From Neoceratodus forsteri (taxonomy: Eukaryota; Chordata; Ceratodontiformes; Ceratodontidae): 64,000 nt of DNA. Positions 9,795 through 20,018 of this stretch are shown in pieces (within the stretch, counting starts at the first letter, position 1; every line of letters starts with the position of its first letter). Both the position numbers and the translations under genes were made by a program. Location of the stretch: NCBI GenBank assembly GCA_016271365.2, contig CM057458.1, positions 204,324,501 through 204,388,500 on the forward strand. The letters run 5' to 3'. The notes under the pieces were generated by a model. That model worked only from the letters and a program-made list of their open reading frames with translations, was not told the origin of the DNA and made no database searches.

Positions 9795-12142
9795 AGAATG
9801 CACCCTGGGTTAGACCTGCCATTCTACAATTACTGAGAAATCGGGATAACCTCTGGCACCTTGCCACTGAAACGGGTCGTCTGTCTGATAGGCAGACTTA
9901 CAATGCAGCCCGGAATAAGTGTTCTTGGGCCATCCGGAAGCCAAGGCCGACCATTACCAGGCCACCCTTACCTCCTCCTGGGGCTCAGCCCGGACTTTCT
10001 GGGATAATATTAAACAACTTAATGGAAAAGCTCACTCCCCTGCCCCATCCCAGCTCACTAGAAATGGTGCTACCACCACCGAGCCTGCCACCATAGCTAA
10101 CTGTCTCAACACCGCTTTCACTGACCTTAGCTCAGTCCTCCCTAGTAATTTCTTTGACCCTTCCCCAACCAACCTCCTCCTGTCCTCCAGCACCTCAGCT
10201 TCCACCTGCACAAGATTTCCACCTGCCAAGCCAGACCCATCCTTATCAAAGCTTTGAATAGCAACAGTCCCCGGGAGTGACTCACTGGACCCCAGTATCC
10301 TCAGGCTGGTGCTAGATGAAGTTCTTGCCCCACTCACCAGCCTAATTAGCCAATCACTCTGCCTGGGACAATTTCCCACAGCTTGGAAAACAGCCATAAT
10401 CACACCAATTCATAAAGGGGGCGACAGGACATCGGCCAACAACTACCGGCCAATCTCCATCCTCCCCCCATCTCTAAAGCCCTGGAGAAAGTGGTGGCCA
10501 TTCAACTCACTGATTACCTGGCTAAGCATAACATCTTATGCCCAGAGCAACATGGCTTCCATGCTGGTCACAGTACCAGCACTGCCCTAATTGAATTCTC
10601 CAACTTCCTGCACTCCTCCTTGGATACCAGCTCCCTAGCTGGTGCAGTGTTCATCGACCTCTCAAAGGCTTTCGACACTGTCTCCCATCCACTTCTGCTG
10701 AATGCCCTCTGCCACACTGGTCTCTCAGCTGGCCCCCTAGCATGGTGCACAAGCTATCTTGCCACTCGATCACAATGTGTAAAAATCAATGGGACACTCT
10801 CTGATACCCGTCCCATTCACTCTGGGGTCCCCCAAGGCTCCATCCTGGGCCCCCTTCTCTTCTCACTCTATCTGAACACCCTGCCCAGTGCATGCCCTGG
10901 CAAAATTCTCCTGTATGCAGATGACGCTGTCCTTTTTGCCACCCACCGCAATCCCATCTCATTCCAGGACACCCTACAGTAGTCTTTCAACAGTGCCAAA
11001 GCCTGGTTTAAGGAGCGCAGACTCGTCATCAATCTTAAAAAGACCAAAGCTATGCTCTTTTCCCACCCCCAAAACAAAGCTAGCAACCACCCACTCTATA
11101 TCCTTCCTAGTACCAATCAGCCACTGGAACAAGTCTGCTCTTATAAATACCTTGGGGTTACCTTCGACTCAGCCCTCACATTTCACAACCACATCGATGC
11201 CCTAACATCTGCCACTAACACACGGCTTGGCATCCTCTTCCATCATAGAACCTGCCTTCCCCCAAATGCACTCCGGCTAGCTGTTACGTCATCCGTTTTG
11301 TCCCTTGTAGACTATGGTCTACCAGTCTATGGTGCTGCCGACACCACTGCACTCAAAAAAAATTCACTTAACCCTGAATAAAGCCTGCAGATTGATTACT
11401 AGTGCCCCCAGGCTCACACACACCTGTCAGCTGTATGTCGAGGCTAAACTTCTTACCCTGGATGAATGGCTCCGATGTCAAACCTGTCTCCTCACAAAAA
11501 AAACCCTACTCGGGCTCTCCCCCCCTGGGGTAACGGCATCCATCCACCAGAGCCCTCCCACTATTGCAACATGGTCATCCAACAAGACCACTCTAATGGT
11601 TCCCAGATCAAGAACCAGCCGTGGCCAGAGGTCCTTCTGCTATAGAGCACCATCCTGGTTTAACTCTCTCCCTGCCCCCATCACCAATGCCACCACCATC
11701 TCCAAGTTCAAAACCACCCTTCAAACCAAATCATCAACACTGTGAACTGTTCCTGTCTCTGAAAGTAGCCTCCACCTCTACTTCTTGACAAAGCTCTCCG
11801 GGCGCTCTCCACCCAGCCATCCCCACCACCACTTCCCGCATACCGCGTTCTATGTCTAACTGGCCAGTGCCAGCTGTTTCCAGTGTTTACCTACTAGATT
11901 GCTCAATTTTGATACCAACTTTGTAACACCTGTTCTCAATTACATGTACCCTGTAACCTAAATATATTTGTCTGACCTCACTGTGACGTGGCGCCTCTGT
12001 TGAACACCTATTGTTTTGCAAACCTATGCTATGTAACCAAAAACACTATGTATGTCTTTAATGTGATGAAGTACCTTTGGAAATGAGCCTCTGGCTCAAA
12101 GGTTGTAAACTGATTTTACAAATAAATAAAAAAAAAAATGAG
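9795..12142 (+). mobile_element. Rex1-like LINE (CR1-L2-Rex1 group), 5'-truncated
   Basis: A 5'-truncated non-LTR retrotransposon has lost its endonuclease and keeps the linker, reverse transcriptase, C-terminal domain and 3' UTR. It ends in an A-rich tail (aaataaataaaaaaaaaaa, about 12119-12138) after a 3' UTR word 'ctctggctcaaaggttgtaaa'. It is C-rich on the sense strand and noticeably better preserved than the L2 copies. A few frameshifts and two or three stops separate otherwise long frames, so it may be a fairly recent insertion. It sits at the 3' side of the GGGCTAA-rich repeat at 9.2-9.6 kb. Confidence 0.85.
9839..11745 (+). pseudogene. Rex1-like reverse transcriptase, frameshifted
   Basis: The frame runs in several overlapping pieces: 9695-10096, 9919-10257, 10309-10590, 10491-10982, 11052-11381 and 11314-11745. 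In order they show the linker (RNRDNLWHLATETGRLSDRQ) and the fingers (AWKTAIITPIHKGGDRTSAN, about 10381-10440). Next come HGFHAGHSTSTALIEF, motif A (FIDLSKAFDTVSH, about 10651-10689), motif B (SGVPQGSILGPLLFSLYL) and an intact motif C YADD (about 10914-10925). The thumb follows (YKYLGVTFDSALTFHNHI), and the C-terminal region gives APSWFNSLPAPITNATTISK, ending at the stop after 11742. Small frameshifts near 10480 and 11360 and a stop at 10981 break it. The RT core is catalytically complete in sequence. Confidence 0.85.
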
Positions 12143-12516
12143 TGATTGCAGGCCCAGTCAGTGCAATCCACTCATCCATGCAGCAATGCATTGAGGGACA
12201 CAGATGTGCTGACTGAGAGGCACTGTGGGACACTGACCCACATAGTGAGGGACACAGCATCATACATGGAAATTCAAGTGCAGAACACTGTGGAACCATT
12301 GCCTTTCCATGTAGATAGTATACATCTCAATGTAACAGCATAATATATTATTACTGTTTGCCTTACAGTATGACATAACAGCACATTCTCTGTGTGTGCT
12401 GCAACTTTTCCATGAGAGACAGATGAGGGACAGGGCAATATAGAGGGCTAAAATGAGGGATGTCCCTCCTAGTGATGGACAGATGGGAGGTATGCACCCC
12501 TCGGTACATGAACAAA
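12143..12516. other. Unassigned DNA next to tRNA-like array
   Basis: No coding signal is seen. Several 'gagggacac' words recur between about 12190 and 12460. Confidence 0.45.
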
Positions 12517-12845
12517 TGATTCCCTTGTAATGTTGTGAACCCCGCATCGCGATCCTGAACTCCATAGATTAAAAACACACAAATGATCCGTGGTAGTCTA
12601 GTGGTCCCCCAAACCCCTCATCACGATCCCTGACTCCATATTGTGGAAATACACATACTTTCCCTGGTAGACTAGTGGTCCGCTCACTCCCCCATCATGA
12701 TCCCTGACTCTATATTGTCTAAATACACATATTTCCCCTGGTAGTCTAGTGTTCCCCCCAACCCCACATCATGATCCCAGACTCCTGTATATATAAAATA
12801 TAACACTTTCTGGTAGTCCAATGGCCCCCACCACCTCCTACCTGG
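12517..12845 (+). repeat. ~74-bp tandem repeat resembling the tRNA-Glu 5' half
   Basis: There are four to five units. The word 'tggtagtctagtggtcccc' or a close variant starts at 12591, 12665, 12739 and 12811, spaced 74, 74 and 72 bp apart. A diverged earlier unit starts near 12525. Each unit also carries 'catca.gatccctgactc' and 'aaatacacat'. The unit start at 12661-12680 closely resembles the 5' end and A box of eukaryotic tRNA-Glu (TCCCTGGTGGTCTAGTGG). I see no matching B box, so this is a tRNA-derived or tRNA-mimicking satellite and not a tRNA gene cluster. Confidence 0.75.
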
Positions 12846-13435
12846 CAGAGCAGCCCCCCTGCACTCCCCCATCTATCCCCAAACAGAGCCGGTGACTGGC
12901 TCAACCCACAGCTCACCTCTGCAGCCAGCCACCAACTGCATATTGAATGAGCGTCCCATAGTGAGTAAGGAATCATTCGGTTGTTTTTTTAGGTTGGTGA
13001 GTGCTCAACTTTCACTGTTTATTTAGTCTGGACTTTAAAAAATATTCATTTATTTACCAATGCTCCTGCAGGGCTACCAGATCTACAGGAATTCCTGCAT
13101 TTTACAGGAATCTGAAATCATCTACAGAAAAATTCTTCCCATAGACTTGCACTAGTTAAACAGGAAAACAGAGTAATTCGGCTTCTATAGGAAATAATGC
13201 AATCTACTGGGAAACACAGGAAAATTGCCCTGGAGTTACACTGAAAATACCAAATCAGTCTGGGAGCACTGCTTCTGCTCCTTGAAGATGTGACAGAGTA
13301 TGGCAAGTACTGTGACACTCAGTCAACCTGTACTATTGCCTAAGACCATTTTCAGCTCTTAAGTTATTACACTGAAGCCAGCTTAAAAGAATCATTGTCA
13401 ATAGCATATGAATGAAAAGAATACTTTACTGTGCA
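12846..13435. other. Unassigned DNA
   Basis: No coding signal is seen. A weak pair of inverted ends ('caatgctcc' near 13058, 'ggagcactg' near 13263) may mark an old small DNA element, but no target duplication supports it. Confidence 0.4.
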
Positions 13436-13490
13436 CAGGTCAAGCTGTCCTTATCTGCCATCAAATTCTATGTTTCTGTGTTTCTATACC
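13436..13490 (+). mobile_element. CR1 3' terminal stub
   Basis: Only the last ~50 bp of a CR1 copy is present: 'ccttatctgccatcaaattc' followed by the octamer tail 'tatgtttctgtgtttctat'. It is a very short 5'-truncated insertion. Confidence 0.7.
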
Positions 13491-13573
13491 TTTGTGCCTT
13501 TTAGGTATAGAAAAGTGCTCTGGCATGAATATCTGGTAAAAGGCATTAACCTGATTTTTTCTTAAATAAAAGT

Positions 13574-16037
13574 ATAGAAACATAAACTTTGATGGCAGAT
13601 AAGGACCGCTTGTCCCACCCAGTCTGCCCATTTCCCTACCTATTAGGTAAGCTGCAGATCCTACTTAACCAACAGCCTACTTCTTCCTACCCCCACCAAA
13701 ATTGCCTTAGGTCTGTATCATGCATTCTTGAATTTTCCCACTGTTTTTGACCCCACAACCTCCTCAGGAAGTCCGTTCCATGAGTCCACAACCCTCTCCA
13801 TGAAAAAATACTTTCACACATTGCCCTTGTGCTGTTCCCCTCTATCTTCAAATTGTGCCCTCTTGTTCATACACATCTCTTGTTCTGAAAGATGCTACAC
13901 TCCTGGACTTTGTTGATTCCCTTGAGGTACTTGAAAGTTTTTATAATTTCCCCCCGTCCCTCCTTTCCTCGAGGGTATACACATTAAGCTCCTTAATTCT
14001 CTCTTTGTATGGCTTGTGGTGCAGACCTGGCACCATTTTAGTTGCCCTCCTCTAGACTGCCTCCATCCTGTCTATGTCCTTGTGGAGATGGGGTCTCCAA
14101 AACTGCACGCAGTACTCCCGATGGAGTCTCACCAACTGTCTGTACAGAGGGATAACAACTCCCTGTTTTCTACTGGTGATGCCTTTCCCTATATATCCTA
14201 GTATCCCCCATCCCTCCTTATTGCCTTCTCACATTGCTTGCTTACCTTTAGGTAATGTGTTATGACTACCTCCAGGTCCCTTTCCATTTTTGTTAGTCCC
14301 CCCCATTGTGTACTTTTCCCCTGGATTTTTGTTTCCCAGGTGCACTACTTTGCAATTCTTTGCACTGAATCTAAGCTGCTATAGTTTTGACCATTCCTCC
14401 AAACTTGCCAAGTCCTTTTTCATCCTTTCCAACCCCCCCCCCTGTATATCAACCCTGTTGCAGGTCTTTGTGTTGTCTGCACAGAGGCATACTTTTCCTT
14501 CCAGTCCCTCTGCAATTTCATTTATAAAGACATTAAAAAGGACCAGACCCAGTACTGAACCCTGTGGTACCCCACTAGTAACCCCCCTTTCTTCAGAGTG
14601 GACTCTGTTTACTATTACCCTCCGAGTCCTGTTGTCCAGCCAATTTTCTACCCAGGTTACCACCCTGGGACCCACTCCCAGGCTAGCTAATTTGTTTATT
14701 AATCTTTTGTGTGGGACTGTGTCAAATGCGTTGCTTAAGTCTAGGTAGGCCATGTCCACAGCCCCTCCCTTGTCTACTACTTTGGTCACCCAGTCAAAGA
14801 AATCTATTAGATTAGTCTGACATGACCTTCCTGCTGTGAATCAATGCTGCCTTGGGTCCTGTGCGCCGCTGGCCTCTAGGTACTCAACAATTCTTTCTTT
14901 CAGAAGTGATTCCATCATTTTCCCTACCACTGTGGTCAAACTAACAGGTCTGTAGTTTCCTGCCTCTGCTTTGCTCCCACTTTTGTGAAGGGGAATCACA
15001 TCTGCCCTCCTCCAATCCTTTTGTACCACACCATCCTCCCATGATATGTTAAAAAGGGTAGTCAGTGGTGTCATTAGTTTTCCCCTTAGTTCTTTTAGAA
15101 TTCTGGGGTGAATCCCATCAGGGCCATTGCTTTGTCCACCTTCAGTATTAGGAGTTCTTTCAGAACCCTTTCTCCTGTGAATGGACTGATATTAACCCCC
15201 CATCCAGAGTGCTTCTATTGATTGGATTAGGTACCTCCCCCTCCTCTTCTTTTGTGAATACTGAGTAGAAGTATTCATTCAGAATCCATACTTTTTCACT
15301 GTCACCCTCTGCCCACCCACTCTCCCCTTTATTAAGTCTCACTATCCCTCCCTTGGTCTTTCTTTGCTCCCTAATGTGCCTATAAAAGGTTTTATCTCCA
15401 TTCTTAACTGAGTTGGCTATCTTTTCTTTGGTTTGGGCCTTTGCTATTCTGATTGCATTCCCCGCTTCCATCTGCTTTAACTGGTACCGTTCTCTGTCCT
15501 GCTTCTTCTGTGTTTCCTTAAACTTCCTGAATGCTATCTTTTTCTCCCCAAACTTCTCCGCCACCTCTTTTGAGAATCATAGTGTTTTTTTCCTTCGTTT
15601 TGATTTGATTATTTGATTCATACAAAGGTTTGTTGTCTCTGTAATGGCAGTTTTGATGTTTCTCCATTATTCCTCCACCCCTCTTTCTTGCCCGTTTGCT
15701 AGTGCTTTTTTGAGACACTCTCCCATTTTGCCAAAGTCAGCCCTCCTAAAGTCCAGTACCCTCACTTTTGTATGGCTTGACTCTATGGCTGTGTTTATCG
15801 TGAACCACACTGTTTGGTGATCGCTTGTTCCCAGATGTCTACCCACGTCTAAATTTGAGTTTCTATCTCCGTACCCATTTGAGAGTACCAGGTCTAAGAT
15901 TGCTTCCTCCTGAGAGGGTTCCAACACTAGCTGTCTGAGGCATGCCCCCTGTAGGGCATTGAGAATGACCCTGCTCTTGGATGTGGCTGCAGCAAAGGTG
16001 CTCCAGTTAATATCTGGCATATTCAGGTCACCCATCA
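13574..16037 (-). mobile_element. CR1-clade LINE, 2.5 kb, 5'-truncated in the endonuclease
   Basis: The element reads on the minus strand. Its 3' terminus, at about 13574, is the complement of the 'tatgtttctat' octamer end. The 3' UTR follows, then ORF2 up to the GDLN box of the endonuclease near 16030. Alignment by eye to the copy at 60.3-64.0 kb shows the two agree up to 'aggtc.cccatca' (about 16025-16037) and then diverge completely, so the 5' break lies there. Confidence 0.9.
14379..16037 (-). pseudogene. CR1 endonuclease-RT polyprotein remnant
   Basis: From the 5' side the frame starts in the endonuclease with MGDLNMPDINWSTFAAA just left of 16035. It continues with LDLVLSNG and the catalytic TSDHQTVWFTIN near 15800-15840, then LDFRRADFGKMGECLKKAL. 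The linker and fingers fill 15160-15564 (KIAFRKFKETQKKQDRE, FYRHIREQRKTKGGIVRLNK) and 14841-15074 (KDWRRADVIPLHKSGSKAEA, NYRPVSLTTVVGKMME). The palm is in 14379-14789, with motif A AYLDLSNAFDTVPHKRL and motif [19 protein letters not shown]. Motif C reads CADNTK, where the second catalytic Asp has become Asn. It is inactive by that substitution and by frameshifts. Confidence 0.88.
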
Positions 16038-16039
16038 AG

Positions 16040-16450
16040 ACAAATAAGCAGAATACGATAATGATTAAAACTATTAAAAGAACCAGGTCAGGAAAAGGCC
16101 AGTTAATTAAATAATCTTGCTGATTAAATTTTTTGCCAGGGTTATTGATGCATGTCATTATGAGTTGATAGTATAAATAAAAAAATGTCATTTGTGGAAT
16201 AACAGTCAATGCTTATTGATGAAGGGAGTTACAGGGCAGGAAATGCATGGTACAGTGCTACAGAAGTGCATTAGTGCTGCCGCTTAAGCCCCCCAGAAGG
16301 CACTGCAGGAGTTGCGCAGAAATCAAAAATCACTGTCATAAGTTCTGCAACAACCTTGACAACCACCACAGAACTTAGACCAAAACTGCTGCAGAGAAAC
16401 CAGGGCCTTGTCTATAGTGCATTTTACATAAACAGTATCCTAAACTACTT
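16040..16450. other. Unassigned spacer
   Basis: No coding or repeat signal is recognised between the 5' break of the minus-strand CR1 and the next plus-strand CR1 end. Confidence 0.45.
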
Positions 16451-16451
16451 T

Positions 16452-16877
16452 AGGAGGAAGTAGGCTGTTGGTTAACTAGGATCTGCAGCTTATCCATTAG
16501 GTATGGAAATGGGCAGACTAGGTGGGCCAAGCGGTCCTTATCTGCCGTCAAATTCACCTCTCTCATCACAAATCAGTGACAAGACTTAAAATGATCAGGG
16601 GCAAATGACCAAAATCAGGGACACATCAGAAAAAATATTAATATTAGTTCCAGAAGCTGTGTACAACATGCTTCTTAGTATGAATAGCATTTTCTTAATG
16701 AGAATTAGACTGTAACACCAATGGCTGCATTATTTTGTGATTCAGATACCTACTCTTCAGTGACAAAAATGCAACATTTAGGAGGGACAGAAGAAATTTC
16801 TGAGGCAAATTCAAGGATATCCCTGAAAATCAGGGACAGTTGAGAGGTATGTAAGTTTCTATGTTTCTATGTTTCTA
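16452..16877 (+). mobile_element. CR1 3' end, split by a hAT-like MITE
   Basis: CR1 3' UTR sequence runs from 'ggaggaagtaggctgttggt' (16452) to 'ccgtcaaatt' (about 16554). It is interrupted by the element at about 16556-16850, and resumes as the octamer tail 'gtttctatgtttctatgttt' up to about 16877. The continuous arrangement is seen at 32220-32341. The insertion therefore post-dates this CR1 copy. Confidence 0.8.
16556..16850 (+). mobile_element. Non-autonomous hAT-like MITE, copy 1
   Basis: This ~295-bp non-coding element is the diverged sibling of 31686-31993. Shared words in order are 'aatcag.gacaaggctt/acttaaaa', 'atcagggacac', 'tttgt..ttcagat/tgctttt', 'gtgacaaaaatgcaa', 'gagggacaga.gaaa', and an end 'ccctgaaaatcagggacagt' followed by 'tgagaggtatg'. 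The left terminus is decayed. The flanks 'gtcaaatt' and 'gtaagttt' are compatible with a degraded 8-bp duplication. Confidence 0.7.
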
Positions 16878-16976
16878 CTTCAGAAAGCAAATGGTTTCGA
16901 TACTGGCAACGCAGGGAACAGTAAGTTATATACTAAACATTCAAAAGCCAGTCAGCATAAAGACACAGAAGTCCCC

Positions 16977-17023
16977 CACACACACACAGACACACACAGA
17001 CACACACACACACACACACACAC
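16977..17023. repeat. (CA)n microsatellite
   Basis: CA repeat with two CAGA interruptions. Confidence 0.92.
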
Positions 17024-17292
17024 TCTTATTGCATGAGAAACTTTGTAAGTGAGGTAGGGAGTGTTGACCATGACATGTACGTAACAAGATTTATTTGGGG
17101 GGTTATCAGTGGTTAATGCACACAAAGGTGCATAATAAGGTATGAGGCACTTTGCTTTGAATGCCTTTAACACCTGGAAATGCATTATCCACAGAAACCA
17201 TCTCTCTGGAGTGTCTAATTATCACACTGATAAAATGGGTCCCTATATAAAAAAAAAATTGAAATCTAGAAACAAATTAAAAAGTAGAAAAA

Positions 17293-19100
17293 TCCCCCTG
17301 GAGAAGGGCACCCGGCAGGGCTGTCCCCTCTCCCTGCTGCTTTTCATCCTTGCATTTGAACCCCTGGCCTCAGCCATTCACCTTCCCCCCCAAATTAAGG
17401 GCATTGAGATAGGATTCCACAGTTATAAAACCCTTATGTATGCATATGATCTTCTAATTCCTATGGCTGATGTCCCATGGGCCCTCCGCCCCCTGCTGTC
17501 CCTCCTTAATGACTTTGCGGGTATCTCCAGACTCAAGCTGAACCAGTCCAAAACTGAGCTAATGCCCGTGAACCCCCACTGTTCCCCTGAGTTGTCCACT
17601 GACCATGGCCTGGTGTGGGCCAGTGATGGCCTCACATACCTGGGGATCAGACTGTCCAATCAGATAGATCAAACATGGAAGCCGAACTTTCAACCCCTTC
17701 TACTGGCCTGCAAAACTGAGTTTGACAGATGGCATAAGCTGTCACTTACCCTGGCAGTGAAGATTGCGGCGGTCAAGATGGTGACCGCACCTAAAATCTC
17801 TTACCTGCCCGCCCATATCCCCCTTCACCTTCCCCTTAAATGGCTACAAAAGATTGATAGTTTGGTCCATGATTTTCTCTGGGAAGGGAAGAAAACCTAG
17901 GTTCAGCTGCAATAAGGTTTGAGTTCACTGAAGGGGGGTGGAACCTTCCTTGGTTCGAGGGCTACAAGTTAGCCTTCCATGCTGCTCAAACCAAGCACTG
18001 GTTCAATCCCTGCTCTGAGAGATCACTGCAGTGGGCCCACATGGAACAGCACACAGGGAGAGTGGGCATAGCAGGAGCCCTTCTCTATCTTTCCAACAGA
18101 AGGCCCCTAAATCAACACCAGACCATTGCCGCTGCAGGAAGTGGCTGGTTCAAAGTACACCACAGGTTAGGGACTAGTCTGATCCCTCTGGTCCACAACC
18201 CAATTTGACACAATCCATTGGTGCAATAGCCAGTCGTTCATTTTGCTGGGCACAGTGGGCTTCCCGTGGGATCCAGTTCATGGGAGACATACTGGATGGA
18301 GACACAGGCTCGGCTGCCACTTTTCAATCCCTGCAGTGCAGGTGGAATCTTCCCATCAAGGACCACTGGTGGTATTTACAGCTCAGAGAAGCTGTTAAAC
18401 AACTACTACTGTTGTCCGTAGATCATGCTAAGCACCCCAGTGTGCTCACCACCTAGTTGAAGGCCCCTAAGGAACAGGCAGGCAAAGTTTATGGCCAACT
18501 AAGAGATACCCTGTAGTGGCAGTCAGAGGGGTCTACACACAGATGGGAAAGATTTTTTGAGTGTTGTATCACCGATGTCAAATGGATCCAGGCTTGGCAC
18601 ATGGCACATGACCTCTTAAGGGAGGCTTGCAGTCGCCTTATCCAAAACAGGATTCTGCATTCATGGTACAGGATGTCTGCGGTACCTAAAGTGGTGGGAG
18701 TCCTGGATCACAACAGGTGCTGGCAATGCCAAGCCTTGTTGGGAGATTTATATCATATTTTGTGGTCTTGACCCAAGCTGGTGCCCTTCTAGAAGCAGAT
18801 TTGCACATTTGGAGGAGATGTGCTGGGGATGAAAATACCCCTATCACCCTTACTACTACTACTACTAGGTGTCCGGCCTCAGCAGCTGCAGCTTTCACTC
18901 CCAGCATTTAGGTGGCTGACTATACTGGCCCTTCAGACCAAAAGAGCTATTCTGTGCAACTGGTGTAGTACCACTATCCCCAGTCTGGGGAGATCTTTAC
19001 CTCTCTCACTGGTGTTGCACGCCTTGACAGACTTTCCTACTTTTAGGCTGACCAAATGGAAAGATTCACCTCCTGCTGGGCACCTTACATGGCCTATGTG
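17293..19100 (+). pseudogene. L1/Tx1-type ORF2 C-terminal half
   Basis: The main frame (to 17900) begins in the RT palm with IPLEKGTRQGCPLSLLLFIL, the B motif typical of L1 and Tx1 elements. It continues with EPLASAI and motif C, which reads YAYDLLI. The canonical [F/Y]ADD has become AYD, so catalysis would be lost. Conserved downstream blocks are SGLKLNQSKTE-like (ISRLKLNQSKTELMPVN), TYLGIRLS and the Trp-rich HDFLWEGK region. After the stop at 17898 the frame is traceable in pieces, including a C-terminal Cys/His block near 18715-18770 (RCWQCQALLGDLYHILWS) that corresponds to the L1 ORF2 C-terminal zinc-knuckle region. Confidence 0.87.
18851..18868 (+). repeat. (TAC)n short microsatellite
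   Basis: Six tandem trinucleotides lie inside the L1-type element. Confidence 0.8.
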
Positions 19101-19949
19101 AATCCTCAGACAGAGATTGGGTAGCTGCCCACACGGGTAAGTCCACTTAGCTGACTGATAGCTGGAGGTCTCATATTCCCAGCACTACAACATCCCCCCT
19201 TCCCCCTCTCCTCCCTGTGGAGTGTATCTGTCTCACCCTAACCCATGGTTGTCTGGTACCCTATCCTATCCCATTTCACGGTATACAAATTGCAGGGTAT
19301 ACAAACTGTCTGGTTGTATAGGACTATGTTACTGCAATGTGTACTCTGTGTCTCCTTTGTTGTCTTTCAGAGCCCGGTATTGCCTCTGGTTGCCATGTCT
19401 GTGGATCCAGCCATTTTGACTTCTGAGTGATGCCGTGGTATGAGTGTCCTGGTTGGATAGTGTACAGAGTTTCCCTCTTGTCATGTATGGTACTCATGAG
19501 TAGCAGCAGCAACACATGCGTCACTTGGTACACAGGTTAGAGATTTTTCCTCTAGTGGAGGTTTATTTAGTTTCCCCTTTCCTTTACTATCTCAGGTAAT
19601 AGCCCCCATTTGGGTATGCTAGGTGGAATAGATGTGGGGGACAGTTCCAGAATTGCCTCATCACTGCATAATAGGTGCTTAGTACATTAAAGAATAGGTG
19701 TCTATTACTGTAATGACTCATGCATTCCCCCTTATACATACCTGTGATGTGAGCAATACCGGACTAATTTTTCTTTGGTCTTTCTGTTTTGTTCTGTTTT
19801 TGCATACTCATGTCTGAAGCCTGCAGAATATGTCTGTAATGTGTTCTTGATGTATGTACATTTCTTGTACATATCTAGTCTGCATTATGTATTGTAACTT
19901 TTGATAACAATAAAAATCATCAACAACAAAAAGTAGAAAAAAAGGCAAG

Positions 19950-19976
19950 CTCATTTTTGTACAGTACAAAAATGAG
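19950..19976. repeat. 27-bp perfect palindrome
   Basis: Two 13-bp perfect inverted arms (ctcatttttgtac and its complement) are separated by a single A. It lies 9 bp after the L1-type target duplication, in the pre-existing DNA. Confidence 0.9.
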
Positions 19977-20018
19977 GTCCTATTTTCAGCTCATTGTGGT
20001 TTTCAAGTGAGGTCTGAA

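Larger units (their letters stand above)
17279..19941 (+). mobile_element. L1/Tx1-type LINE insertion with 14-bp target duplication
   Basis: The element body is 17293-19927. The 14-bp sequence aaaaagtagaaaaa is found exactly once immediately before it (17279-17292) and exactly once immediately after it (19928-19941). The 3' end is an A-rich 'aacaataaaaatcatcaac' stretch with an AATAAA signal near 19909. The pre-insertion site reads ...aaatt/aaaaag, matching the TT/AAAA target preference known for L1-type endonucleases. The 5' end is truncated inside ORF2 just before RT motif B, the usual outcome of incomplete target-primed reverse transcription. The 3' UTR is about 0.8 kb. Confidence 0.92.

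Noticed and set aside
12590..12720. tRNA-Glu gene cluster
   Set aside because: The A-box-like start is followed by sequence that cannot form the anticodon and T arms, and no B box is seen.
13056..13274. Possible hAT-type element with CAATGCTCC/GGAGCACTG ends
   Set aside because: The inverted match is only about nine bases and the flanks show no duplication.
15518..16209. Membrane protein frame (Leu/Ile-rich N terminus before MGDLNMPD)
   Set aside because: The hydrophobic start is the translation of unrelated flanking DNA beyond the CR1 5' truncation. Only the part from GDLN onward is conserved.
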